Shown one piece after another: positions 52,164 through 64,000 of a stretch of 64,000 nucleotides of DNA. The notes under the pieces are model-generated. The model was given only the letters and a program-made list of their open reading frames with translations. It was not told the DNA's origin and did not search any database. The DNA comes from Hordeum vulgare subsp. vulgare. Its lineage: Eukaryota; Streptophyta; Magnoliopsida; Poales; Poaceae. Each line of letters starts with the position of its first letter. Within the stretch, counting starts at the first letter, position 1. The position numbers and the translations under genes are program-made. The DNA is taken from the NCBI RefSeq assembly GCF_904849725.1, contig NC_058518.1, positions 14,094,147 to 14,158,146 on the forward strand, given 5' to 3'.

Positions 52164-55100
52164 ATGGCGGCGGCGCCGCCCAAGGCCTGGAAGGCGGAGT
52201 ACGCCAAGTCGGGGCGGTCCTCGTGCAAGTCGTGCAAGTCCCCCATTGCCAAGGACGCGCTCCGCCTCGGCAAGATGGTCCAGGCCACCCAGTTCGACGG
52301 CTTCATGCCCGTGCGTAACGCCACCCCCCCTCCCCTCCCCTCCATCTATTCCCGCCGTTCCCCGCCGCGAACCCCCTCCTCGTCCCGCCGGCGGATCTGT
52401 CTCCGACCCCTCACGGCTCCGCGGGGGGTAGGGTTTTGGGGCGGTTTAGCGTTCTTGTTTTTTCTTTTTCTTCCCCCCCTGGGGCGAGTCGGGGCTCCCT
52501 CCCGGTTGGATTCGGATTCGGATGAGTCCAGCACGACGGCGGCCTCGCGTGCGGCGTGCAGCGAGTCGATCTGACGGGTTCGGTTTTCGTCTTGGTTTCT
52601 GAACCTGACCTGTTCTTGGTGGTGGTTTGGTGAGTCTGGCCTGATTGACTGACTGACCAGCCCCTTTGTAATGCGGCGCCTGTGATGATTGGAACACCCC
52701 CCTTGCAATGCAGGGCTCGAAATGCGATATTGTATGCTTCGATTTCAGTACTGGCGGGGTGTCCGCCGCTCCATTATCTGTCGATTTGTATTAGTATCTT
52801 TCTCTTGCTCGTACCATTGCTGAAAAGAACTGCTGAAACAACTATTGGGTCTCACATGTAAAATGCAGGCTTCGAATCCCACGCCTCCGATTGATTTGAT
52901 ACATGCCTTTGTTTATGTTATGCATTTCTGCATCACCAGCCGTAGGCTGCTCTGGTTTCATGTGTCGTGAGGTAACCATTAACTGTTCAATTGCTAGTTT
53001 AAAGCGAAGAAGTCTATCTGAACTGCACGATAGTTTGGTACAACATCAACATGGTGTCGTGAGGTACAACATCACCTGTATACGATTCCCATTAGCATTT
53101 GGTAACTGTCAGGCAACTGCAGTTCTGGTCTGTTCATTACTGGTCTCCATAGTACTAGTGGGTTCTCATCTGTTCATTACTGGTCTCCGTAGTACTAGTG
53201 GGTTCTTAACTGTTGTGATTCTATAACTGTTTGCTTTGGCTTGGGTCATGTGGACACTCTAATTGTTTCACTGGGAGAATGCTATATTATGTAGGGAAGT
53301 TAAGGTGACTCTTGCAATTTCCTGGTTCATTTTTGGGTCATGTGGACTCTTGGCCACATTTTCCCATCATTTTCTCTAACTAGTATAGCTTGCTTAACAT
53401 TATGTTCTCAGGGTTATGGTATAATGTGTATAGTATGTATGTCTCAGTGATGTTCTGATAGACTGGAGTATCACCAAAGAACTAGCCATGGACAGTGGTG
53501 CATGGAAGCTTGCTATCCATGTGCCAGAACCATGAGTTGGTTGCGAGATCTTATGGGTTTCACCTCTAGCCTACCCCAACTTGTTTGGGAAGGTTTTGTT
53601 GTTGTTGTTCTGGTAGACACTGTGTTTTTTGGAATTTTATGTGTAACATTTTTCGGGATGATTGATCAGTTCTTCAAGAGGCAGAGGAAAATAGGGTCCC
53701 TCGTGCCAACTTAGGGGCCGTTCGGAATCCCACCAGCTCCGGAGAGCTGCGGAGCCAGTAAACTGGCGCTCCGCAAATTTCAACTATAACTCCACCCGCT
53801 CCGGGAGTGGAGCTGTGGAGCGGAGTACCTCCGAACAGGGCCTTATATCACCAAAACAATTTTGCTAATTTGCACATCTATTTATAATTTTATATTTCCA
53901 TGCCTTTTCTTTTCCAGATGTGGAACCATGCCAAATGCATCTTCAACAAGAAAAACCAGATAAAATCGTATGTAACTACGTCTCTTACTCATCCAACTGG
54001 ATTTTAGGCTTCAGTTTAGTTTATTCGACTCTTGTATCTGAGTGTAAACCATGGAAAATTTAACTCTACTCTTAACTTCTGACCAGTGTTGATGATGTTG
54101 AAGGAATAGATGCACTTAGGTGGGATGACCAAGAGAAGATAAGAAACTATGCTGCAAATTCCTCGACTACTTCAACTGCAACTGCAACTGCAACTGCAAG
54201 TTCCACAGCTGCTATTCCTGACAAATGTGCTATTGAGGTTGCTCAATCTGCCCGTGCTTCCTGTAAACGGTGCAGTGAAAAGATTGCAAAAGGCAATGTA
54301 CGTATTTGCTGATCATTTTTTTTGCACATTTCCTTTTGTTGTGAATATAACTTATTAGTCTCGCGTGAACCCAGGAATTTGTACTTAATAATGCTTGTGT
54401 ATAAATTTTTTATGGTCCTAAACAGAATCCTCCTTATGGTCAACAACCTTAATGCATTATTCTCATTTCTCACTTACTAGTGACTGTATATAGAGACATG
54501 AGTTTCACATTCTTGAATAAACCCTAATGTAATTGCATACAACTGTCACATAACTATAGTATCATACTTCTAATTCTAATTCTAGTAACCTATTGGGGGA
54601 AATGTCATACTCTCCCAAACCTGAACTTGTTCTTGATTTTTTGCACTCAGAGATTAGAATTGTGCTATATAGGGCTTTGAAACATATGAACATGGTACAT
54701 TGTTTCAATGTCGAAACAAAACATGGCACATTGTTATCTTTGATCAGGTTGCTGATGATACCCAAGCTTTTATTATCCTGCTGTGTTGGAATCTGGATTA
54801 ATTGTAATATCCTGGAAAGGCACTAACTTGGTATCTTGTCATATAAAAACCCTCTGCCACTAGCATGCTAGGTCATCTGCAAAATAAGTTCTGAAGAGTA
54901 GGAATTCATAACACAAATGATTGTGTTGATTTGTATTCTTCTTCGTATATGGACCCTGATTGTGTGCTCGACTGGTTGATGAACGACATGCATTTCTTTG
55001 ATTTGTAATCCTTCATTTAGCTCACCAAGTATAAAGAGATACTAACATTTAATACCCGTGGCGGGGTAACTTATGCTGTTAAATCATGTTATTTGTCTTG

Positions 55101-58100
55101 ACTCTTAAATTGCGTCTAACTGTTTGCTATATTGATTAGGTTCGTGTTTCATCTAAACTTGATGGCCAAGGTTGGTATCATGTTAATTGTTTCTTGGAAA
55201 TGTCCCCAAGTGCAAGTGTTGAGAAATTCCCAGGCTGGGAGACCTTGTCACACGATGATAGAGGAGCTATTATTGATGTTGTTAAGAAAGGCGCTGCCAG
55301 CAAACGTAATGATGCATGGAGATCATAGTTTTTCTTTCCTTTTTTAACATAACTTGATAATCTGACTTGCTGTATTTGTAATGATCATCTAGAAGAAACA
55401 ACTTCGAAGGGCTCCAAGCGCAAGATTGGTGACATTGATACGCATAACTCCAAAGCTCCCAACTTAAATGGAAGTATATCTGAAGGTGCTGCACGAAGCA
55501 AAGGAAAACTTGTTGTACCATGTGATCCCAATTCTAGTTCTGATGATCTGCACCAAAAGCTTAAAGAGCAAAGTGACACACTTTGGAAGTTAAAGGATGA
55601 ACTCAAAAAGCATGTTTCAACTGCTGAGCTGAGGGATATGCTTGAAGTTAATGAGCAAGATCCATCTGGACCAGAGCGGGATCTATTGGAACGTTGGTAA
55701 TGTTGTTTGCTATCTGCCTATTTTCCTTTTCTTGTTGGATTTTCATCCAATTGCAAATTATATTACTTGCTGTCATGTGCTAAATTCGGTAAAGGTCCAG
55801 ACCAGGATAGGGTACTCTCCTTTGGCAATAACTTGGGCAAGGGGCTAGGTTCATGCCTATGCAGTACAAGCGTATCTTTTTGTTGTTAGAGTAAGTTAGA
55901 ATTATAACTCTATGGCACTTGGTGCTTGTAGAGGAAGTGGAAACTTGTGCAAGGGGATCTTTTTGTTAGTGATGATTTTTGTGCTTGTTTTCTGGATCCC
56001 AAAACCTGATGCTGACCTGCTGGTACCAGGAATCTGTCTGGGCTTGTTTTCGAGATATTAGGTGCTATTTTGAAGGAACTTATGGTCAAATACTATTTAG
56101 AGGTAAAGGGGAATAACATTTCTTCTTTAGAACTGGGAAGAAAAATACTTCGACCAAATTTGGTAGGAAACAAGATGGCGTTCCATTGGTTATCAGTCTA
56201 CCGGTTGGGTCCTAGGATATTTACCAAAACAGAAGAGTCAAATCTCACTTGCTTTGATTGTTTTGTATTTACTGATGAGCTCTGTCTGCTCCTGGTTGCC
56301 TTAAAATTTTGGATCATGGCTATCTAAATGGTTGACAAACCATCTCTTTATTTTCCCTCCCTCGAGTTCTATTGGTTTTGGTTTTTGCTCAAATTTGTAC
56401 TCCGTCCCTATCTACATGTTGTCTTCGTATTTTGTGATTTAACTTTGGTCAGTAGAATATGAGTCATGCGTCATAAAACTTATACCGTTGGAAACATTTT
56501 CGAATACAAATTGAATGCTGTAATTTTTGTGACACACAGCCCACGTTCTATTGGTCAAATTGAAGGCCAAACTTGAGGGGGAATCTGATGCAGTTAACTG
56601 TAGCAACTATTTTTGAGTAAAATGCAACATGAGGTCAGATAGTCACCCACCTACACCTAGTAGTGATTATACAGCCAAACCAGCACAATCATGTGACTAA
56701 TTTGATTATGTGTTATAGATGTGGACATCCATTACTTGTCTAATGCTAAGTATTACAACTATAGAACCATTTTTATAGGAGATGAAAATTGGAAAGTACA
56801 TGTTTGCATGCTTGCCTTCTCGGAATGGTTTTTTTTACAATGATCGCAAACACCTAAAGTTAGAATCGGACAAGAAATTGTCAATTATCATATGATTGTA
56901 TTTAGGCATACCCAAAAGGTATGCAGTGGCTCTTTTGAGAATATTACATGTTCAATAAATTTGGGGTTTAATTTACCTCAAAAGTCACTTTTGAATTTTC
57001 CGGCTCGTACTTTCTTTCTTCCAAATTAATTAAGGTATTGGCTTTGTCCTAAGTCAGACTTCTCTATATTTGATCAAGTTTATAGAAAAATGTGCTAATA
57101 CCTACAACATCAAATATATATATAGTATGAAAAATATATTTTATGATGAACTTTTTTGGCAACAATTTTTTGATGAATTTAATAAATCTAATTTGGTGTT
57201 GTAGATGTTGATACAGTTTTCTGTAGACCTGGTCAAACTTAAAGAAGTTAGACTTGGGACAAAGGTAGAACTCCAATTAATTTGGAACAGAGGAAGTAGC
57301 TTTTAGTGGAGCAGAAGAGCTCCAAAACAAGGGCTGGTGTCCTGCTGAAGTATTGTTGAATTTTGACTACACGAATGACCGACCTGCCAGCCTGTGGCAT
57401 TGCTCTTTTCTGTCGTACTGCACAGTATTCAGATGCTTCACTCTATAGTTTCTCATGGATCTATTTTTATAACCTTTTGTTCTCTTGCAGTGCTGATGGG
57501 ATGCTGTTTGGAGCGCTGGGCACTTGCCCAGTCTGTAATAGCTGCCTATACTATTATGGTGGTCACTATCAGTGCAATGGCCATGTTTCAGAGTGGTCCA
57601 AATGTACCTACATGACAACAGAACCTGTACGCATTAAGAAAAAATGGAAAATTCCTGATGAAATAAAGAATGATTATCTTACAAAGGTAGGGCATCTTGG
57701 AGCTTCTCAAGCTCAAGTATTTACTTTTCGTGTTAGAGAGCAGCGTCTTGTAGCTAGCGTGGGATTCGCCCAAGGACCAAAATAACCATATATTTAGGTT
57801 AATAATTAGGTGCCTCCCAGGGGTAGATATTATTTTTGCAGGGGAAATTATGCACTATTTCATTGCGCTTCATGGTTAGTTCCCAAGCCTGCCGTCTGTT
57901 TTCTCAGAAAAAACAAACAAACTAGAGCTGTAATTAAATTAAAAAGGGTCACCATTCACTAATACTCCCTCCGTTCCTAAATATAAGTTTTTTTAGAGGT
58001 TCCATTAAAAGACTACATACGGATGTATATAGACATATTTTAGAGTATAGATTCACTTATTTTGTTCTGCATGTAGTCCCCTAGTGAAAACTCTAAAAAG

Positions 58101-61100
58101 ACTTATATTTAGGAACGGAGGGAGTAGAAAATAACTTCATCTTAATTTTCTGCAGTTAAAGGTTGATAAACATGTTTGTCTTGCAGTGGTTCAAGTCTCA
58201 AAAGGTTAAGAAACCAGAGCGAATTCTTCCCCCAATGTCACCTCAGAAGTCTGTAGGTCAATCCCCTCAGCAGTCTTTCGTCGGTGAAGCATTGGATAAG
58301 TTGAGAGTTTGTATAGTAGGGCAATCTAAAGATGTAGCTGTAAGTAATCTTCATTTTTTTGTACATTTGATATTTTTAGGTTATTTTTCTGTTTAGCTTG
58401 CCCTTTTGCTTACATCCTACGTAAAATGTCTATTAGTTTAAAGTAGGTGCAAAATTAATTGTGTTAATCTCTAGTCTTTATTGAGTTGCATCTTGAAGTG
58501 GCATGCACTGACCGCACCTTTTTTCGCAGTCATGATTGCTTCAGTAAATTTGTGTCAAGGTATACTTAGGCTCATTTTGCTGTCACTGAATATGCTATGC
58601 CTACTTTATAATCTGTTATGGAAAAGTAGCCTCTAAAACAGGCAGAAGCTGGTTAGCCAAAAGATTAAATGTGCATAAGTAACAGACAGTGGCGGAGCTA
58701 GACAAGATTCTCAGGGGGGGGGGGGCAAACATAAAATATGGATGTTTGAGGGGGTCAAATGCTAAAATACGGCACCTGCAGGACTGCACATAGCTCACAA
58801 CAGAGCCTTACTACATTGTATCAGAGAATCAGTTCATACATACATTGCATGTTTGTTTTGAAGTAACTGAAAACTTGGAAAGTACCACCTCTGATCCAGA
58901 ATGTAAACTCTTTGAACATTTTTACCGGTCAAACATCTCTAGATTTGACCATCTAGAGGAAAAGAACTAGTATCCAAAACATCAGATCTGTTTTACTAGA
59001 TTTATCATGAAATAAACTTTTATAGTTCATGATTGTTTTTTATGTGAGACACAAATTTGCACAGAAATTGATCATCAATGTATCATTGAAGAACATCCCA
59101 GTGTCCTAAAAGACTTACATTTTGGATTGGAGAAAGTACTCATTACTCAACTGACCTCTAGTATTTGGAAGTAGTTTTCTGATAGTTTTTGAGCTGTTAG
59201 TTCTCTTGAATGCACCAATGTCTTAAAAGACACAGGTAGCTGTGTGTCAATTGTTTCCTTATTTTTCGCAACAATTTCTCCAATATATTTGATATTTGTT
59301 GGAATATGGAGAGTTAGCTTGTTAGACCATCTCTAGTCCTGCATCGATTCAAAGCAAAAAAGTGCAAGGCTTTTTCTCCTATAATGTATAGCCTTGATGG
59401 CTGGGGACCCACACCCACCTTATAATAAAGAGAAGGAATAAATTGATGCCTGCTTTGTTCTCCCTTGGATTGACTGCAACCTCAAGCATTAGGCCCTTTG
59501 AATCTCTTTCTGCAGTGTATTGATCCAGCTCTATACTGCCTTTGAATCACTTTTCTGCAACACTGGCCTTAGAATGTAACATGAGGAAAAGGAGCAAGGT
59601 GTTGAATTCATGTAAAATCATTTCTTGTCAGATTCTAGGGTCGAAGTCGAATTGCCTCATGTGATGTGGCTCCTTTTTTTCGTATCAGATGGGTACTGTT
59701 TTATATCTAGTTGCATGTGACACCAATTTTTTTTCTCTGCTTTCATTTTTTTAATTTTGCTGTAGTTAGGTAATTAATGCTTGTTTCGAATGCTCTTTAC
59801 AAATTTTATATTTATTTAATGAGCTGAACTCGTGTAGGATGAGTGGAAGCAGAAGCTTAAACTTGCTGGTGCCCACTTCAGTCCCAGGGTTACCAAAGGT
59901 TTTTCTTTGCATATATGAACTTCTTTTATTACAATTGGATTTGTATAGCATTGGAACCTATATTTCCTTGTGCAACATATATGGGTAACTGAGGTAATTG
60001 TTTTATGGAGTAGGGATAAAGGGAAAGAGGCTATCTTATTGCTATTCTTACGTCAATATGCATTGGTGCCCCCTTGGCTATACCACCCTTAGATCCAACT
60101 ATCCAACGTCACTTCATGCTTTGAAATTCTTATATTTTCACCATCTTCACTGTAGCACACCCTCATGTCACACCATAATAAAGACAATTCTACAGTGAGG
60201 CCCCAGTTTGACCACCACTCAATTGTTAGTTCATATTCAGTCCCTAGCATGCACATATTAGTTTGAAATATGCGACCCTCAGCACAAGTTCATGGTCTGG
60301 GTTTGGCTACCACTTAATCTTCAGATTATTTTCAATATCTGGTAGTGCATAATACGAGTTAAGTACAGATTGGTTCATCATGTAGGGTACAATGCTGTAT
60401 TTTGTATTTTGTATAGACATAAAATACAGGAACCTCAAAGCACGATATTATCGCACTATGCTTATGTGTTTACCTGCATTGCAGATATTAACTGTGTAGT
60501 TTCATGCGGTGGGCTTGATAATGAGAGCGCTGAAGTCAGGAAAGCTAGGTCTCACATTTTACTCTATCCTTTGTTTTTCAATCATAATTTGGCACGTTCT
60601 TTTTTCTCTAATGCTGATGTTGGAATATCATGTTATATATATAAATTTGTTTGCAGGAGGCAGAAGATACCAATCGTTAAAGAAGATTACCTAGGAGAAT
60701 GCATTAGAAAAAACAGGGTGCTTCCATTTGATTTATATAAAGTTGCGACTACCTTGGAGGAATCATCAAAAGGTAGCACGGTCACTGTTAAAGTTAAGGG
60801 CCGAAGTGCTGTTCATGAGGCTTCCGGTCTGCAAGATACGGGCCATATTCTGGAAGATGGCAAAAGCATTTACAATACAACCCTAAACATTTCTGACATG
60901 ACACAAGGTGTTAACAGGCAAGGTTTTTGCCCATGATATTTCTTTGAGGGTTTGCTCATAATATTTTGTTGCAAATTCGTGACATACATTTTGGGTTAGG
61001 TGATTGGGAATAGTGCCTACTTGTTAAGGCACTTTTAGACTTCTAATAAATCATGCAACAAGTTTTTTTTCTACATTTACCCCCCTACAAGTTTTCCATT

Positions 61101-64000
61101 CCAATTATCCTCTTTCGGCCGCATTATCTGTCAATTTTAATGAATTCCACCTGAACTTTAGTGGTCAGGAGAAATATACAATAACCGTGAAGCAACTATC
61201 TAATTTGTGTATGTATCCAGGCTATAGGAATTGGAGGTAGTTAATCTACAATTGGGTAATAATTTTGAGTTACTATACACATTTTATTTTTGTTGTGGTT
61301 CCTTGAATTCAATCTGTGTTTATCTAAAACTTAGAAGGATGGTTTAATACTCTGTACTCCATACTTTCTTCTCATCCACACAAGGTTTATCATACAGGGG
61401 CATTTTAGGATTACCGACTAACTAGCCTGAACAAGCTCAAAATCAGACCAAAGGGTGTTGAGGATAATTTCGTCGATGCCTCACAGTGGTACGACTGTTG
61501 CACGTGATTTGTAGTCAAGGGAATTGCTGTTCAAGTCCTGGCTTTCGCAGTTTATCTGAAAAATTGCTGTGGCCCCTCTTTGTCCGCGTATAGGCCTCTT
61601 GAGTCTATCCACGTGTTGACTTTTCGCGTCACACGTGAGAGGGGGTGTTGAAGTGTATATGTGGATTGTCTGGCCCTTTCCATCAGTTCGGACTTTTGGT
61701 TGCGTTAGCTAGTGCATGAAGCTTAATGCCTTACATGGGCTTTGAGTGGAGGGGTTACTTGATCAACGTTCCCCATCTTTGTCCTGCTTTTTCTAAAACT
61801 TTAATACAAAAAGGATATTTGGCTGCTCTATCTGTGTAGAAATTCCCCATTCGAATCTACTAAACTAAGTACATGATTGTAATCATGTGCTCCCTCCGCC
61901 CCGAATTACTTGTTGCAGAAATGGATAACAATGGATGTATCTAAAGCTAAAATTCTATCAATTTCTGAGACAAGTAATTTGGGACTGAGGGAGTGTATTA
62001 ATAGTTTCCAGAGTCATAAAACATATGCGCAAGTTTACCTTGTTTATGGTTCCTGTTCCTGTCGGAGATTGATTTTCAGGAACATAAACACTATTTACAT
62101 TGGGAAAATAAGTAATTCTGCTGTTGCTTCGTTACAAAGGTTATTGCTTGCCTTACTTCATCTCTTACAAATTGCTTTTTGTTTCTGAAGCTACTATATA
62201 CTTCAGATCATCGAAGAGGATGATGGGAGTGAATGCTATGTATTTCGAAAGTGGGGGCGAGTTGGCAGTGAAAAGATTGGTGGAAAGAAACTGGAGGAGA
62301 TGTCAAAAACTGACGCAATACATGAATTTAAAAGATTATTTCTGGAAAAGACTGGAAACCCCTGGGAAGCATGGGAACAAAAAACAAATTTTCAGAAGCA
62401 GCCTGGGAGATTTTATCCACTTGACATTGTATGTTGTTGGAAGGAAAAGTTTGTTCACATAGTTATATTTGTCGTGTGGATTTGAACTGATGATGTGATG
62501 TACATTATTGTAGGATTACGGAGTTAAGCAAGCACCGAAACGGAAAGACATCAGCAAAATGAAAAGTTCACTTGCTCCTCAGGTGCTGGAACTCATGATG
62601 ATGCTTTTCAATGTTGAAACATATAGGTGTGTCTCAGCTCTCTTGTTCAAGGAATCACTTCCATCCATGTCTTCTTATTATTGAAGTCATTATTCACGTT
62701 ACTATGTTCCAGGGCTGCTATGATGGAATTTGAAATCAATATGGCAGAAATGCCCCTTGGGAAATTAAGCAAGGAAAATATCCAGAAAGGTCTATCTTGA
62801 TCCCTAAGGAAGCCATTTATTTTTGTTATTATATAAAGTTATTATGATTCGAAGATTCTTAGCTGCATTGCGTGCAGGATTTGAAGCATTAACTGAGATA
62901 CAAAATCTACTGGATGACACTGGCAATCAAGAACTGGCTCTTAGAGAGAGCTTGATTGTTGCTGCAAGCAATCGTTTCTTCACTCTTATTCCTTCTGTTC
63001 ATCCACATATTATACATGATAAGGATGACCTGACAATGAAAGTATGTGCCTGTTGCCTTGCATTGTATTCCTGTCAGTTGGCAAAAGTACCCTATCCCTA
63101 TTTCCCCCCTTGCCAGCATTCCCATGACGAATCCTTTGTCTACCTGGATCTTCAAAGAGCCCAAGTCCCAGTGTTGGGCAGAGTCCATTGTCAAAAGATC
63201 GTTTTGAATCTAGCTACTACCAAAAAAGACATTTTATTCACACTTTCTAATTCATGCAAAGAATTTTCCTATGGTAGTGACGTGCAACTAGGAGTTCATT
63301 GCTATGTAGCTGGAGTGTGACATTTGCCATAACGCTTAGATGAAATCAAAAGAAGAAAGTATGTTCTTGTTAAATCTTATTCTAACGGAGTCACAAATGA
63401 AATTAACTCTTATAGGTGAAACCAGAACTGATCATGGTGCTGCTAGTCATGGTGCAAATTCTCAATGCCTCTCACATTTTGCAAGGATTTTATAAGACGT
63501 TATAATACAATATAGCCAATTTTTTATTCTTCACATGTTTCTTGTCATTTGATTATCTTGATTCTTGAGTTTCTTCTCATGTGCCTGATTTTGTTGATTA
63601 TATGACCTGAGTTATGTTATATACCTAGCTGATTTGTAGCTTCTGCACAGGCGAAAATGCTTGAAGCTCTTCAGGATATTGAAATTGCTTCTAAACTAGT
63701 TGGTTTTGATGGTGACAATGATGAATCTCTTGATGATAAGTACAAAAAACTTCATTGTAACATCACCCCGCTAGCTCATGACAGTGAAGATTACAAGTTG
63801 GTCGAGAAATATCTCCTCAATACACATGCTCCTACTCACAAGGTATGCAAATTCTTGTGTCTAAATGATACTTTGTTTCTGTGTAGGTAAAATACAGAAG
63901 ACTACTGTCTCTTGTCATCTGTATACATGTTGACATGTGCTTTATTGTACTTTGAAGGACTGGTCATTGGAATTAGAGGAAGTCTATGTGCTTGATCGAG
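52164..64000 (+). CDS. PARP1: Poly(ADP-ribose) polymerase 1 (PARP1), 5' 16 exons, runs off the window
   Basis: Nuclear NAD+-dependent ADP-ribosyltransferase that senses DNA breaks. Exons: 52164-52310, 53918-53967, 54087-54297, 55140-55305, 55393-55696, 57491-57686, 58187-58339, 59838-59898, 60485-60548, 60657-60917, 62191-62428, 62514-62626, 62713-62789, 62878-63041, 63651-63842 and 63958-64000+. Together they give 813 codons without a stop. Domains: zinc finger 1 (C21, C24, H53, C56); zinc finger 2 (C125, C128, H150, C153); PADR1/zinc 3 (C305, C308, C321, C331); BRCT about 390-480; WGR with W559-G-R561; helical regulatory domain about 640-775. The ART catalytic domain starts at the edge ([14 protein letters not shown]). 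All introns are GT-AG except 60918-62190, which has a GC donor. Nothing suggests inactivation. Confidence 0.95.
53714..53842. mobile_element. PARP1: Tourist/Harbinger-like MITE in PARP1 intron 1
   Basis: TTA duplications (53711-53713 and 53843-53845) flank a 129-bp element with ends GGGGCCGTTCGGA and TCCGAACAGGGCC. The interior is a GC-rich foldback (AGCTCCGGAG...CTCCGGGAGTGGAGC). TTA target and GGGCC ends fit PIF/Harbinger MITEs. Lies 75 bp before the exon 2 acceptor. Confidence 0.75.
54158..54208 (+). repeat. PARP1: Coding hexanucleotide repeat in PARP1 exon 3
   Basis: About five tandem copies of ACTGCA encode an alternating Thr-Ala run (residues about 94-103) in the linker between zinc fingers 1 and 2. 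Unit length is a multiple of three, so copy-number change keeps the frame. Confidence 0.85.
57008..57298. mobile_element. PARP1: MITE in PARP1 intron 5
   Basis: TA flanks with inverted ends CTTTCTTTCTTCCAAATTAATT and AATTAATTTGGAACAGAGGAAG, plus inner arms AGTCAGACTTCTCTA...AAGAAGTTAGACTTGGGAC. A long Stowaway-type MITE of about 290 bp in the 1.8-kb intron 55697-57490. Another MITE left end (TACTCCGTCCCTATC, 56398) lies in the same intron without a clear right end. Confidence 0.72.
57963..58126. mobile_element. PARP1: Stowaway MITE in PARP1 intron 6
   Basis: TA-flanked CTCCCTCCGTTCCTAAATAT...ATATTTAGGAACGGAGGGAG with perfect outer 20-bp arms. Same subfamily as 16393-16555 and 44825-44988. 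It lies 60 bp before the exon 7 acceptor. Confidence 0.9.
58714..58725 (+). repeat. PARP1: G12 homopolymer in PARP1 intron 7
   Basis: A run of 12 G follows a GTGGCGGAGCTAGAC phrase that is common in Triticeae repeats. Likely length-variable and prone to sequencing error. Non-coding. Confidence 0.85.
58883..59138. mobile_element. PARP1: Old Stowaway-type MITE in PARP1 intron 7
   Basis: TA flanks; left end CCACCTCTGATCCAGAATGTAA and right end TTACATTTTGGATTGGAGAAAG are diverged reverse complements. Weaker than the other MITEs, but the arms and TA flanks agree. Confidence 0.55.
61890..61993. mobile_element. PARP1: Short MITE in PARP1 intron 10
   Basis: Ends CTCCCTCCGCCCCGAATTACTTGT and ACAAGTAATTTGGGACTGAGGGAG form a foldback of about 104 bp. 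The flanking dinucleotide is TG on both sides rather than the usual TA. Lies in the GC-AG intron 60918-62190. Confidence 0.75.

Noticed and set aside
56398..56580. Another MITE in PARP1 intron 5 starting TACTCCGTCCC
   Set aside because: Only the left end is recognisable; no matching right terminus or TA flank found.

Overview
The window is plant nuclear DNA from a grass of the wheat/barley tribe (Triticeae). Three spliced host genes with grass-type codon use lie at the two edges. The 43 kb between them is built almost entirely of Triticeae-type transposons: BARE/WIS/Angela-like copia LTR elements, an Athila-like gypsy relic, a plant LINE, a MULE and many Stowaway-type MITEs. The species cannot be decided from the sequence alone.

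Layout. 1-134 is the tail of a copia LTR, and 135-2765 is old gypsy debris on the minus strand. A histone H2A.W-type gene (3714-4330, +) and a cytosolic soluble inorganic pyrophosphatase gene (5658-7426 coding, -, with a leader intron reaching about 8685) lie tail to tail. From 8889 comes a segmental duplication. Copy A (8889 to about 10560) starts immediately upstream of the pyrophosphatase promoter. Copy B starts at 15316 and is cut in two by later insertions (15316 to about 16178, and about 44690-45530). A truncated, unclassified retroelement with a putative-gypsy-transposon-type gene (11039-15315) sits between the copies.

Nested transposon block, about 16.8-44.67 kb. A 5'-truncated LINE entered copy B. 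It was later split into three pieces (16806-18645, 27217-28904, 42569-44667) by two copia insertions with clean 5-bp target duplications. The first (18646-27216, minus strand, GGTGG/GGTGG) has well-preserved LTRs but a decayed interior. The second (28905-42568, plus strand, ATAAT/ATAAT) has three LTRs and two interiors. The outer LTRs resemble each other and the middle one differs, which points to a same-family element nested in pol followed by an internal recombination.

45.5-52.1 kb holds A/T-rich periodic repeats, MITEs, and a 1.58-kb MULE with inverted repeats of about 165 bp and a 9-bp target duplication. The MULE ends only 190 bp before the start codon of the third gene. That gene, PARP1 (52164 to beyond 64000, +), encodes a poly(ADP-ribose) polymerase with zinc fingers 1 and 2, PADR1/zinc 3, BRCT, WGR and the helical regulatory domain in view. 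The window ends at the start of the catalytic ART domain.

The three genes have separate jobs (heterochromatin histone, PPi hydrolysis, DNA-damage signalling), and nothing here suggests they form one pathway. The most notable points are two GC-AG introns (H2A.W and PARP1), the duplicated pyrophosphatase upstream region, the MULE in the PARP1 proximal promoter, the three-LTR array, and hairpin cassettes in an intron of the 11-15 kb element.
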